From: Bacteroidales bacterium
GTDB taxonomy: Bacteria > Bacteroidota > Bacteroidia > Bacteroidales > JAAYJT01
Reading direction: 5' to 3'
Length of the DNA: 46,090 nt
NCBI GenBank assembly: GCA_012522795.1
Contig: JAAYJT010000067.1
Location: 1-46,090 of the forward strand
Shown here one piece after another: positions 1 to 6,457 of the stretch; positions within the stretch are counted from its first letter, which is position 1, and each line of letters starts with the position of its first letter. Below the pieces are notes generated by a model, which saw only the letters and a list, made by a program, of their open reading frames with translations, made no database searches and was not told the origin of the DNA. The position numbers and the translations under genes were made by a program.

Positions 1-111
1 GACAATTTAGCAGTGCAAGAAATTTGTCAAACCATAAACGATTATGAAGCAATTTTTCCAGGTACAAAACTCAAGCTGGTCTACAAAACTACGACATTAA
101 CGACTGCGTGA
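1..111 (+). pseudogene. 3' fragment of an unrecognised coding region, cut by the window edge
   Basis: Frame 1 is open from the first base to a TGA at 109-111. It encodes about 36 residues that include ICQTINDYEAIFPG and KLKLVYK. The composition looks like real protein, but I do not recognise the family. The start lies outside the window, so this may be the true C-terminus of an intact gene or a remnant. The same frame reopens after a second TGA at 124-126, so the next fragment could be part of the same decayed locus; that may equally be chance (one in three). Confidence 0.35.
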
Positions 112-126
112 GATCAGGAGTTCTGA

Positions 127-324
127 TTTTATAATAATAGGTTTGAAAAAAAGTTTGAAGGACAGAAAGCAGCTGTTTTCTCAGCCGAAAAGATCCCGGT
201 ACTTCATTCTGCTGAAAACCAAGTTGTTAATGCGGTTTTGGCTGCTGTGATGGCTTTACACCTTTCCGATGTTTCAATTGATATAATAAGGAATGTCCTT
301 GCTTCGCAGGATTTCCAGGTTTAG
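127..324 (+). pseudogene. In-frame coding tail ending in the left direct repeat
   Basis: An open stretch of about 65 codons without a good start follows TGA 124-126 and ends at TAG 322-324. It includes IPVLHSAENQVVNAVLAAVM and ends LASQDFQV. The alternation of hydrophobic and Asn/Ala residues loosely recalls the helix after the central domain of Mur-type ligases, but the match is weak and I do not assign a family. The left copy of the 144-bp repeat begins within this frame at 192, and the frame continues upstream of it. The right copy at 11933 has a stop just upstream. The left copy therefore looks like the original gene end and the right copy an orphan duplicate. Confidence 0.35.
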
Positions 325-335
325 TGCGACAGGTT
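192..335. repeat. Left copy of a 144-bp direct repeat bounding the island
   Basis: Bases 192-335 match 11933-12076 at a constant offset of 11741 with only two differences (C315/T12056 and G318/A12059). Similarity stops sharply on both sides. The repeat contains the last 43 codons of a coding frame plus its TAG stop. It may be an attachment-site-type duplication at a gene's 3' end or a recombination scar. No integrase lies between the copies. Confidence 0.9.
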
Positions 336-404
336 TATTTTTTTTGCTCAATAACTAATTGAATATCAATATAATATTTTTAGTACTTCGATAAGGCGGA
401 CAAG

Positions 405-755
405 TCAGGAGTTAGATTTCTTTAATTCACCTTTTTCCTGAGGTGGTTTTGCAAGCTTCTTTAGTTTTAATTCTATTTCTTCATAGTTACCTAGGTATAC
501 TGTCATTAAACTCTTCCAAAGTTTACCATGATTGGGAACATTGAAATGTAACAGTTCATGAACTATTACATATTCTCCTAATTCTCTATCAATATCAAGT
601 AGTTCCTTGTTGAAATTTAAATTTCCATCTGTGGAGCAGGAAGCCCATTTATTAACCATTGGCCTCAAAGACAATGACTTAACATTAATCTCCATTTTAT
701 TTGCATATTCATGTACGCAATTCTTAAACTCTGCCTTATCTTTCCACTTAGCCAT
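405..755 (-). CDS. Short YgjP/SprT-like (DUF45/WLM-type) zinc metallopeptidase
   Basis: This 116-aa protein carries the zinc-binding signature HELLHFNVPNHGKLW at about residues 66-80: an HExxH-like HELLH, with a downstream His that can complete the metal site. That is the pattern of the YgjP/DUF45 and SprT-like families. These are usually about 230 aa, so this is a compact form holding essentially the peptidase core, followed by a Lys-rich tail. It is the last gene of the restriction operon, starting 2 nt after the hsdR stop codon, so it is almost certainly co-transcribed. DUF45 proteins are frequent neighbours of hsdR in bacteria, but their role there is not established. Its substrate is unknown; a role in protein turnover of the restriction complex is only a guess. 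Confidence 0.75.
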   Translation of the reverse strand: MAKWKDKAEFKNCVHEYANKMEINVKSLSLRPMVNKWASCSTDGNLNFNKELLDIDRELGEYVIVHELLHFNVPNHGKLWKSLMTVYLGNYEEIELKLKKLAKPPQEKGELKKSNS

Positions 756-757
756 AA

Positions 758-3703
758 CTACAATTTGAATGCGATGAATAAATGGTTAAACAATTCATCA
801 ATAAGATTAGCCACTTTGTCGATATCATCTTCCTCTGATAGCAAAACAAAATAAACCGCTTTTCTAAGTTCTCTTAATTCTTTTTCACTTGTTTTCCAAT
901 TCGGATGACTGATAAATTCATCTTTTATTTGGTTGGTTATTTCTTTTGTTTTGCCAATTCCTTTGTCAAGCAGCTTACTGTATATAAAATAGGTTAACCC
1001 GTCAAAACCCATTTCAGCTTGTTTTTTTCGGCGCTTTACATCTTCTTCGAAAAGCTTTTTGATTTCTTCAAGAGCTTCCTGAGTGCTTATTTGGCGGTTT
1101 TCGTATTTTTCTTCAACCAATTCCGCCCTTTCTTTAATCCCTATCAGATATGGATCATCAAGAACTTCATCCGCTCTTTTTTCAATACTCTTAATCAGAT
1201 TGATGACCTTTGTATTGCTGTTTTCATTTTTACCTTTTATATACTCAATTGTTTCTTCATTTATTTCGAAATACTCATTCTTGAATTCCGGGTAAGAACC
1301 GGCGACTTTGCGCTGCACCAATTCATTGGTCTTACGCTGAAATTCTTTATCCACCATTATCCGCTTTGCGTAAGCATTCCTGACCACCTTATAAATGGCA
1401 GAAAGTGTTGCATATGGTTCAATGTACGGCCTAAGGAATTTATCAGGTGAAATGATTTCATAGAGCATTTCAATTTCCTTAAAAAGTCTGTATAGTTCCT
1501 TGCGCTTGGGTTTATCCCTGAAATGTTCTATTAAATTGTCCGTATCCTTATCAATGAATCCGCTCCTGATTAAATCCAGATAAGGCGGAACTTCTTCTTC
1601 CATCTTTGATTGGAAAAGGTATTTCAGCAATTGAATATCTTTTACAATTGCATTGATTTCATCACTATCAAAAGCCAATGCTTTTTCAAGATTTTCAAAA
1701 ATGCCCACAAAATCAAGAATAAATCCATGCAGCTTCACCATTTCAAGTTCTTCATTCTCATAAGGCCGGTTTACCCTTGCAATAGCCTGTAACAAAGTAT
1801 GATCACGCATGGGTTTATCAAGATACATGGCATAAAGAACCGGTGCATCATAACCCGTAAGCAGTTTTTCAGTTACAATCAGAATTTTGGGCTGCTCATC
1901 CAATTTGGTAAAGCGCTTCCTAATTTCCTTCTCCTTTTTTGGATCAAGATGATATGCTTTTAACTCTTCTGTATCGTTGTTGTTGCCGGTATAAACGACT
2001 TCAGAATATTCGGAAGGGAGATATTTATCCAATGCCTTTTTATACATTGCACAGGCAGGCCGGTCAACTCCAACCAGAAATGCTTTGTAACCCAACGGCT
2101 CAACATTTTCTTTATAATGCTTAGCAACATAGGCTGCAACTTTATCAACTCTTTCCCTGCCTTTCAGGAAGTTTTTGGTGTTTACGGCCCGTTCCAGAAT
2201 TTTATTCAACTCCTCAATATCATTAACACCATGAGCTTCGGCCAAATTCAGGAACTCCTCCTCAAGAATTTCCTTAGGTACCAGCAATTCATTCGGCGCC
2301 ATACCGTAGAAAAGCGGCAGTGTTGTTCCATCATCAATACTATCTGAAATCGAATATTTATGTAAATACCCCAGTTCATCATCTATTCCAAATGTTTTGA
2401 ATGTACCACGGCCATACGCTGTTTTATCAATAGGAGTTCCGGTAAAACCGATAAATGTGGCATTAGGTACGGCTGCCATCAGAAAATTCCCCAAATCACC
2501 ACCGGTAGTCCGATGTGCTTCATCAATCAGTACAAATATATTTTTCCGCAAGCTCACATTTGCCGGCATATCCCTGAATTTGTGAACCATGGTCACCAAT
2601 ATACCCCGGTAATCACTTTTTAAAATGCGCTGCAATTCGTGAATACTCTTTGCCTGCGCAACATTGTTGATTCCAACCGACTCAAGATTTTTCAGCATCT
2701 GATCTTCAAGCTCGTTGCGATCTATCATTAGCAGAATGGTAGGCTTTTCAGTTTGCGGAGCTTTGAACAACAGCTCGGCAGATTTAATCATTGTGTAAGT
2801 TTTTCCGCTACCCTGTGTATGCCAAACCAATCCCCTTGTTTTTGACAGATCCAAAGCCCGTTCCAATACTCTGTCAACAGCCGTTTTCTGATGTTGCCGC
2901 AAAATATATTTATTGAGTTCTTCATCCTTTTCAGCAAACAGAATGAATTTTTTAAGCAGATCAAGTATATGCCGGCGTTCGCAAAATGATTTTACCTTTT
3001 CCTCGAGATTCCCTATTGAGTCCACACTGGAGTCAGTGTTTAAACTCTTCCAGTTAAAGATATTCCTGCGAATGGTGTTCCAGGTTACACCATACGAAAA
3101 ACCAATGCTTTCAGTAACTGAAAACAACTGCTGAGCAACCATTAACTCGGGAGTTTCCCGGTGGTATCTTCTAATCTGATCTATCCCTATGGAAATGGCC
3201 TCATCAATGGTAGCATTCTTGCATTCAATAACCAGAACCGGAATGCCATTAATTAAAAAAACCACATCTTCACGAATGGCTTTCTGGCCGTTATAGAAAT
3301 AGTATTCTTCAGTTATCTCAAAAATATTATTTTCAGGATGGTCATAATCAATCAAAATCAGGTTGAATTCCCGATTTTCTTCTTTACTGAAAAATGTTTT
3401 TTCACCTTGCAGGTATTGAAGGAAATCGCGATTGCCATGAATGGTGGGTAAAGGCAGTTCTAACAAACGCAATAAGTCTTCCTTGCTGTCTTTAAACTGA
3501 GGATTGAATTGTTTTACCTTTTCAAAAAGCGTATCCGTAAAAAAGCGGCTGGCGTTGCTTGCTCTTTCTCTTGGTGATTCAGCTAAAATGTCGAAACCTC
3601 TGCGACTTTCAGCTTCGTTTTGCGAAACAAAAGTCCATCCGATTTCACTCGCATATTTTAGTATACGCGTCTGAACGCTTTTATGTTCGGTGGGTTTTGC
3701 CAT
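758..3703 (-). CDS. hsdR: Type I restriction endonuclease subunit R (HsdR)
   Basis: This is the translocating motor and nuclease subunit of a type I restriction enzyme, acting with HsdM and HsdS on unmodified DNA. In the 993-aa frame opened by the upstream Met at 3739 (numbering used here), the N-terminal PDDEXK nuclease shows D159 and the E172-x-K174 pair in VLVIECKNA. Walker A is HTQGSGKT (307-314), the helicase motif II is DEAH (406-409), followed by GFTGTP, and the late arginine motif is QAIARVNRPY. The C-terminal third is helical and charged, as is usual for HsdM/S docking. I chose the second Met (3703, MAKPTEHKSVQ) because it cuts the overlap with the upstream glycosylase gene from 59 to 23 nt; the Met at 3739 is also possible. 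All catalytic motifs are intact, so the enzyme should be active. Confidence 0.95.
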   Translation of the reverse strand: MAKPTEHKSVQTRILKYASEIGWTFVSQNEAESRRGFDILAESPRERASNASRFFTDTLFEKVKQFNPQFKDSKEDLLRLLELPLPTIHGNRDFLQYLQGEKTFFSKEENREFNLILIDYDHPENNIFEITEEYYFYNGQKAIREDVVFLINGIPVLVIECKNATIDEAISIGIDQIRRYHRETPELMVAQQLFSVTESIGFSYGVTWNTIRRNIFNWKSLNTDSSVDSIGNLEEKVKSFCERRHILDLLKKFILFAEKDEELNKYILRQHQKTAVDRVLERALDLSKTRGLVWHTQGSGKTYTMIKSAELLFKAPQTEKPTILLMIDRNELEDQMLKNLESVGINNVAQAKSIHELQRILKSDYRGILVTMVHKFRDMPANVSLRKNIFVLIDEAHRTTGGDLGNFLMAAVPNATFIGFTGTPIDKTAYGRGTFKTFGIDDELGYLHKYSISDSIDDGTTLPLFYGMAPNELLVPKEILEEEFLNLAEAHGVNDIEELNKILERAVNTKNFLKGRERVDKVAAYVAKHYKENVEPLGYKAFLVGVDRPACAMYKKALDKYLPSEYSEVVYTGNNNDTEELKAYHLDPKKEKEIRKRFTKLDEQPKILIVTEKLLTGYDAPVLYAMYLDKPMRDHTLLQAIARVNRPYENEELEMVKLHGFILDFVGIFENLEKALAFDSDEINAIVKDIQLLKYLFQSKMEEEVPPYLDLIRSGFIDKDTDNLIEHFRDKPKRKELYRLFKEIEMLYEIISPDKFLRPYIEPYATLSAIYKVVRNAYAKRIMVDKEFQRKTNELVQRKVAGSYPEFKNEYFEINEETIEYIKGKNENSNTKVINLIKSIEKRADEVLDDPYLIGIKERAELVEEKYENRQISTQEALEEIKKLFEEDVKRRKKQAEMGFDGLTYFIYSKLLDKGIGKTKEITNQIKDEFISHPNWKTSEKELRELRKAVYFVLLSEEDDIDKVANLIDELFNHLFIAFKL

Positions 3704-4184
3704 TTGTAAGGGTATTAAGTTTTTTCCAATATTCCTCATTCCAATAGCTGTGGGCTTTTGCAGATGTTGACGGAGCTACAAAAAACTTAGTTTCTCCAAG
3801 ACATTCATTTTGTAAACCATAGTCTATTTTTTCTACTCCGAAATATTTCTTTGCAGCTTCTTTTCCGTTAAAGCATACAAACTGCGGTTTATATTTTTCT
3901 ATTTTCTCATTGAAGTCAGATATGTTGTAATCTTCTTGCTTCAAATCTTTATCCATTCCTGATTTTTGCTTTACTAAATCAGTTAGTCCGATACCGTAGT
4001 CAATTAATTGTTCATATTGAGACGGAATAAGTTGAACAGGAGTGAACCCTGCATGATGCAATACACAATAAAACTTATTTCCGCATCCGGCATAATAAGC
4101 TTCTTGTTGAGCAGAACGATTACCTGCAGCAGTTCCGCAAAAAACTACTTTTAAATTTTCTTTTAACAAATCTGGTATTTTCAT
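3681..4184 (-). CDS. Mug/TDG-like DNA glycosylase (uracil-DNA glycosylase superfamily)
   Basis: A 167-aa protein with the Mug-type layout. Motif 1 is CGTAAGNRSAQQ (16-27), then YYAGCGNKFYCVLHHAGFTP (30-49), a GIGLTDL segment (64-70) and motif 2 APSTSAKA (137-144). Family members remove uracil, mismatched thymine or other deaminated bases from DNA. In E. coli Mug motif 1 is GINPG, with a catalytic Asn; here it is GTAAG, a variant seen in many bacterial relatives, so substrate preference cannot be inferred. It lies 8 nt downstream of hsdS and overlaps hsdR, so it is a built-in member of the restriction operon. A possible job, inferred only, is repairing deaminated bases at modified or cleaved sites. 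Confidence 0.8.
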   Translation of the reverse strand: MKIPDLLKENLKVVFCGTAAGNRSAQQEAYYAGCGNKFYCVLHHAGFTPVQLIPSQYEQLIDYGIGLTDLVKQKSGMDKDLKQEDYNISDFNEKIEKYKPQFVCFNGKEAAKKYFGVEKIDYGLQNECLGETKFFVAPSTSAKAHSYWNEEYWKKLNTLTNGKTHRT

Positions 4185-4192
4185 ATTAAATT

Positions 4193-4870
4193 CTATTTTT
4201 CTGCTGTTGAAGTTAGCGATTGTTCTTCTATTTTGTATATTTTTTCGGGGACTTCGAGTGCCTCAGCCACCCCGGGTAGCACAGCCATCGGCATGCCTTC
4301 GGTAAAGAGTTTTTGCATCAGTGCTTTTTTGAGTTCGGTGGTGTGGCGGATAAGTTTATCCTGCTGCTCTATGGCTTTTTGCACCGTGCTTAAGATATAG
4401 GCGATTTTGCGTTGCTCGGGGAGGGGTGGTAGGATAATATCAAATGTTTTGATAATGGTTTGACTTATGTTGGGTTGTGCACCTCCATACCTTTGTTTTA
4501 GAAAGTCTTCTCGTTTAAACATCAGTTGAAAGCGAAGAAACTCATTATTGCATTTTTTTTCCTTTGGAATAATTCCGCAGACAGCTTGATTAGTTGTAGC
4601 TTGGACTTTTAAAATTGCTGTTTTCCCAACAGTTGCACCATACATTGCCATTAAAACAGTTCCTGCGGGGAATAATTTTGCAGAAGAATTTTTTACAGCT
4701 TCTTCAGTAATCTTCTCCTCCGTATCAAAAATATAATTATCTTTCAATTCACCAGATTTTACCCATAAGATATTCCCATTATAATAACTTTTATTAGCTC
4801 TGCTTGGGGTGCCTCCACTTGTTGTTTTTGCAATCTCTTCAATTGCTTTTATTTTCCAATCTTCCATCAT
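4193..4870 (-). CDS. hsdS: Half-size type I specificity subunit (HsdS, one target-recognition domain)
   Basis: This 225-aa protein has a single target-recognition domain (about 15-145), including GGTPSRANKSYYNGNILWVKSG-type residues near 19-40, followed by the conserved LPPLPEQRKIA (148-157) and the helical spacer ending KKALMQKLFTEG (181-192). Normal HsdS proteins are 400-450 aa with two such halves, and the second recognition domain would begin after LFTEG. Here it is replaced by a short tail encoded by a REP-like sequence (4247-4273). Half-S subunits are known to dimerise and then recognise a palindromic bipartite site, so this may still function. The ATG overlaps the GIY-YIG stop as ATGA; a second ATG follows directly at 4867. 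Confidence 0.88.
   Translation of the reverse strand: MMEDWKIKAIEEIAKTTSGGTPSRANKSYYNGNILWVKSGELKDNYIFDTEEKITEEAVKNSSAKLFPAGTVLMAMYGATVGKTAILKVQATTNQAVCGIIPKEKKCNNEFLRFQLMFKREDFLKQRYGGAQPNISQTIIKTFDIILPPLPEQRKIAYILSTVQKAIEQQDKLIRHTTELKKALMQKLFTEGMPMAVLPGVAEALEVPEKIYKIEEQSLTSTAEK
4247..4273. repeat. REP-like hairpin element inside the hsdS 3' end
   Basis: The plus strand contains CTTCGAGTGCCTCAGCCACC within an imperfect palindrome (GGGG...CCCC arms). It matches the minus strand of the hairpin at 4968-4992 closely, so the two copies are inverted relative to each other. It is translated as part of the HsdS tail (GVAEALEVPEK). Confidence 0.6.
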
Positions 4871-4890
4871 ATCCCCAACTTTTTAGAATT
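4867..4890 (-). repeat. Junction repeat copy 3 (end of GIY-YIG gene / start of hsdS)
   Basis: Plus-strand TCATATCCCCAACTTTTTAG matches 5553-5572 and 6434-6453 with few differences. It encodes KKLGI-stop of the upstream gene and, in the overlapping frame, the ATG of hsdS. This is one of three copies within the hsdM-hsdS interval. Confidence 0.8.
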
Positions 4891-5328
4891 GTTTTTATTG
4901 TCGCTGCCTTCGAGAGCCTCAGTCAGCGGATTTTTCCTCAGCGGATTTTCAGGCATTGTATTGTCCAGGTGGCTGAGGTTCTCGAAGCCACCCATAGCAG
5001 TATTCTCGAAGCCACCCTTTACAAAGCCACCCGATAACTTTTTCAAATCTCTATATGCCACAGCCAATGTAGGTAGCAATTCCGGCATTCCGTTTATAAG
5101 TGCTTCTTTCTTTTTCCGGCTCCAGCCCTGAACCTGTTTTTCTCTGTAAAATGCTTCATCAACTCTTGCATATTCTTCATAATACACCAAACTAACCGGT
5201 AATCTTTTTTTGGTGTGATTAGCTCCTTCGCCTGCCTGATGCTGTGCTAACCTCAATTCCAGATTATTGGTGCTACCCGTGTAGTAGCTGCCATCAGTAC
5301 ATTCCAGTATGTACATATATCCTTTCAT
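4867..5328 (-). CDS. GIY-YIG nuclease-domain protein with repeat-derived tail
   Basis: The first 85 residues form a small YhbQ/UvrC-type GIY-YIG domain: GYMYILE (3-9) and YYTGST (15-20) replace the canonical GIY and YIG, followed by a conserved Arg (LELRLAQH) and a catalytic-type Glu in FYREKQVQGWSRKKK. Family members are metal-dependent endonucleases. From about residue 97 the protein is low-complexity (GGFVKGGFENTAMGGFENL) and encoded by REP-like hairpin sequence, then ends KKLGI like HsdM and the ORF6N protein. It sits between the truncated ORF6N copy and hsdS. It may be a stray domestic nuclease gene carried as a cassette rather than a restriction subunit; it lacks homing-endonuclease DNA-binding modules. 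Confidence 0.8.
   Translation of the reverse strand: MKGYMYILECTDGSYYTGSTNNLELRLAQHQAGEGANHTKKRLPVSLVYYEEYARVDEAFYREKQVQGWSRKKKEALINGMPELLPTLAVAYRDLKKLSGGFVKGGFENTAMGGFENLSHLDNTMPENPLRKNPLTEALEGSDNKNNSKKLGI
4968..4992. repeat. REP-like palindromic hairpin inside the GIY-YIG gene
   Basis: GGTGGCT (4968-4974) and AGCCACC (4986-4992) form a 7-bp perfect stem around an 11-base loop. A partial copy follows at 5003-5017 (TTCTCGAAGCCACCC), then a diverged one near 5025-5033. A similar element in inverse orientation lies at 4247-4273. The form resembles the interspersed TTCGA-centred palindromes common in Bacteroidota genomes; no REP-associated transposase is in the window. Confidence 0.65.
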
Positions 5329-5340
5329 TTACTTTTTATT

Positions 5341-5556
5341 TTATGACCTTAAACTGCTCCACTCTTTTTCAGTAAGCCGATATCTGAAGCCCTCCGGAAA
5401 TCGTTCAATATTTCTTTTAACTGCCTGATTGAAAACTTTTGTCTCAATATTATACATCTCGGCAAGATGACTGTCGAGCATCACCTGCCGGTCGCGAATG
5501 GTAAAAATCCAGATTTCAATATCTTTCCCTTGTATCGTTGGATTGTTTGTTCTCAT
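5341..5556 (-). pseudogene. Truncated ORF6N-domain protein
   Basis: The 71 residues contain the N-terminal part of an ORF6N domain: IFTIRDRQVMLDSHLAEMYN (17-36), VFNQAVKRNIERFPEGFRYRLTEKEW (41-66). ORF6N proteins are normally 170-300 aa, so most of the domain and all of the C-terminal region are gone; the frame stops just after the conserved QLT-EKEW region. It is not a duplicate fragment of its neighbour, since the residues differ. It overlaps the upstream ORF6N gene by ATGA at a junction repeat, but its own 3' end lacks that repeat, so the missing part was probably lost when the GIY-YIG gene arrived. It could still be translated as a small DNA-binding peptide. Confidence 0.7.
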
Positions 5557-5576
5557 ATCCCCAGTTTTTTAAAAAT
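5553..5576 (-). repeat. Junction repeat copy 2 (ORF6N gene / truncated ORF6N gene)
   Basis: Plus-strand TCATATCCCCAGTTTTTTAA is a near copy of 4867-4886 and 6434-6453. It encodes KKLGI-stop of the full ORF6N gene and overlaps the ATG of the next gene. Confidence 0.8.
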
Positions 5577-6437
5577 AACGATTGACTCTTTATCCATCTT
5601 ACTGAAGGCAAACCATTTTTTGCCCAAATCTTTCAGTGAAGCGCCTATATGATATACCTCCGTTTCATCAATCAGCAAAAAACGATCATGCGAAGCATCA
5701 AATGCATGAAGGGTTAATCCGCCATACTGTTGATTGAATTTTTTGGCATCTTCCTGCAAAGCTCTGCTTATGTTTTTTGTGTAAATGCTTAGTGATACTG
5801 TTTTCTTCTTTTTTGCAAACAGTGAAAGAATGGTTTCGTCCACATAATTGTCAATTAAAATCAAACTGCTTTTTGCGTTTTTTACCAGGTCGCTGATAAA
5901 CACCCAGGCATCAAACACCTGTCCATCAAAGAAAATGCCTTTATCGGGTTGTGTCTTTTTGCTTTCAAGGGCTTTAAAAATACCCTCTATTTTTTGGTCG
6001 GTATCCAATTGTTTTATCTCAATCCGGTCTAATCGTTCAAACAGCCGCCCATGCTGCACAATAAACTTGCGCATTGCCACAAATGCACGCATAATCATAA
6101 TGCTCACTTCTGCCGCTTTCTCACTTTTGAGAACTGCCGATACAGCCGCCACTCCTTGTTCCGTAAAAGCATAAGGCATATATCCGCCAAGCGATTGTAT
6201 GGAAGGTATCGCATTTTGCGATACCAGACTCTCCACCTCGCTTCGGGTAAGCTGAAAAACGAAGTCGTCAGGAAAACGGTTTGCATTGCGTTTCATCTGT
6301 TCTCTTAGGCGTATGGGTTTTACTTCGTAAAAAGTAGCCAGATCTTTATCCAAAACCACCTGAGTATCTCTAATGGTAAAGATTCTTTTCTCAATATTCT
6401 GCTGGGTCAGTGCCCGTACTTGTATCTTGTTACTCAT
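5553..6437 (-). CDS. ORF6N-domain protein with PLD-like C-terminus
   Basis: This 294-aa protein has an N-terminal ORF6N domain (about 16-130: IFTIRDTQVVLDKDLATFYE, then REQMKRNANRFPDDFVFQLT and GGYMPYAFTEQGVAAVSAVL). ORF6N is a DNA-binding module known from phage antirepressor-type proteins. A helical linker follows. The C-terminal part (about 165-290) resembles a phospholipase-D-like fold, with HDRFLLID near residue 255 as a variant half of the HKD motif; only one half is evident, so catalysis is doubtful. It overlaps hsdM by ATGA and is translationally coupled to it. Such genes are recurrent passengers inside hsd operons of Bacteroidota. A regulatory or anti-restriction-control role is plausible but unproven. 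Confidence 0.82.
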   Translation of the reverse strand: MSNKIQVRALTQQNIEKRIFTIRDTQVVLDKDLATFYEVKPIRLREQMKRNANRFPDDFVFQLTRSEVESLVSQNAIPSIQSLGGYMPYAFTEQGVAAVSAVLKSEKAAEVSIMIMRAFVAMRKFIVQHGRLFERLDRIEIKQLDTDQKIEGIFKALESKKTQPDKGIFFDGQVFDAWVFISDLVKNAKSSLILIDNYVDETILSLFAKKKKTVSLSIYTKNISRALQEDAKKFNQQYGGLTLHAFDASHDRFLLIDETEVYHIGASLKDLGKKWFAFSKMDKESIVIFKKLGI

Positions 6438-6457
6438 ATACCCAACTTTTCAAAAAT
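6434..6457 (-). repeat. Junction repeat copy 1 (end of hsdM / start of ORF6N gene)
   Basis: Plus-strand TCATATACCCAACTTTTCAA is the first of three related sequences (others at 5553 and 4867). It encodes KLGI-stop of HsdM, with the next gene's ATG overlapping the stop. This is probably the ancestral hsdM 3' end. Confidence 0.8.

Noticed and set aside
1-324. One gene read through the stops at 109 and 124
   Set aside because: Two stops and no family match; the shared frame may be chance, so fragments are listed separately.
1019-1450. Plus-strand open frames opposite hsdR, hsdM and other genes
   Set aside because: They are antisense shadows with composition dictated by the real genes and no start signals or domains.
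4867-5328. Homing endonuclease inserted in the operon
   Set aside because: It is a minimal GIY-YIG domain with no DNA-binding module and does not interrupt a conserved gene or intron.
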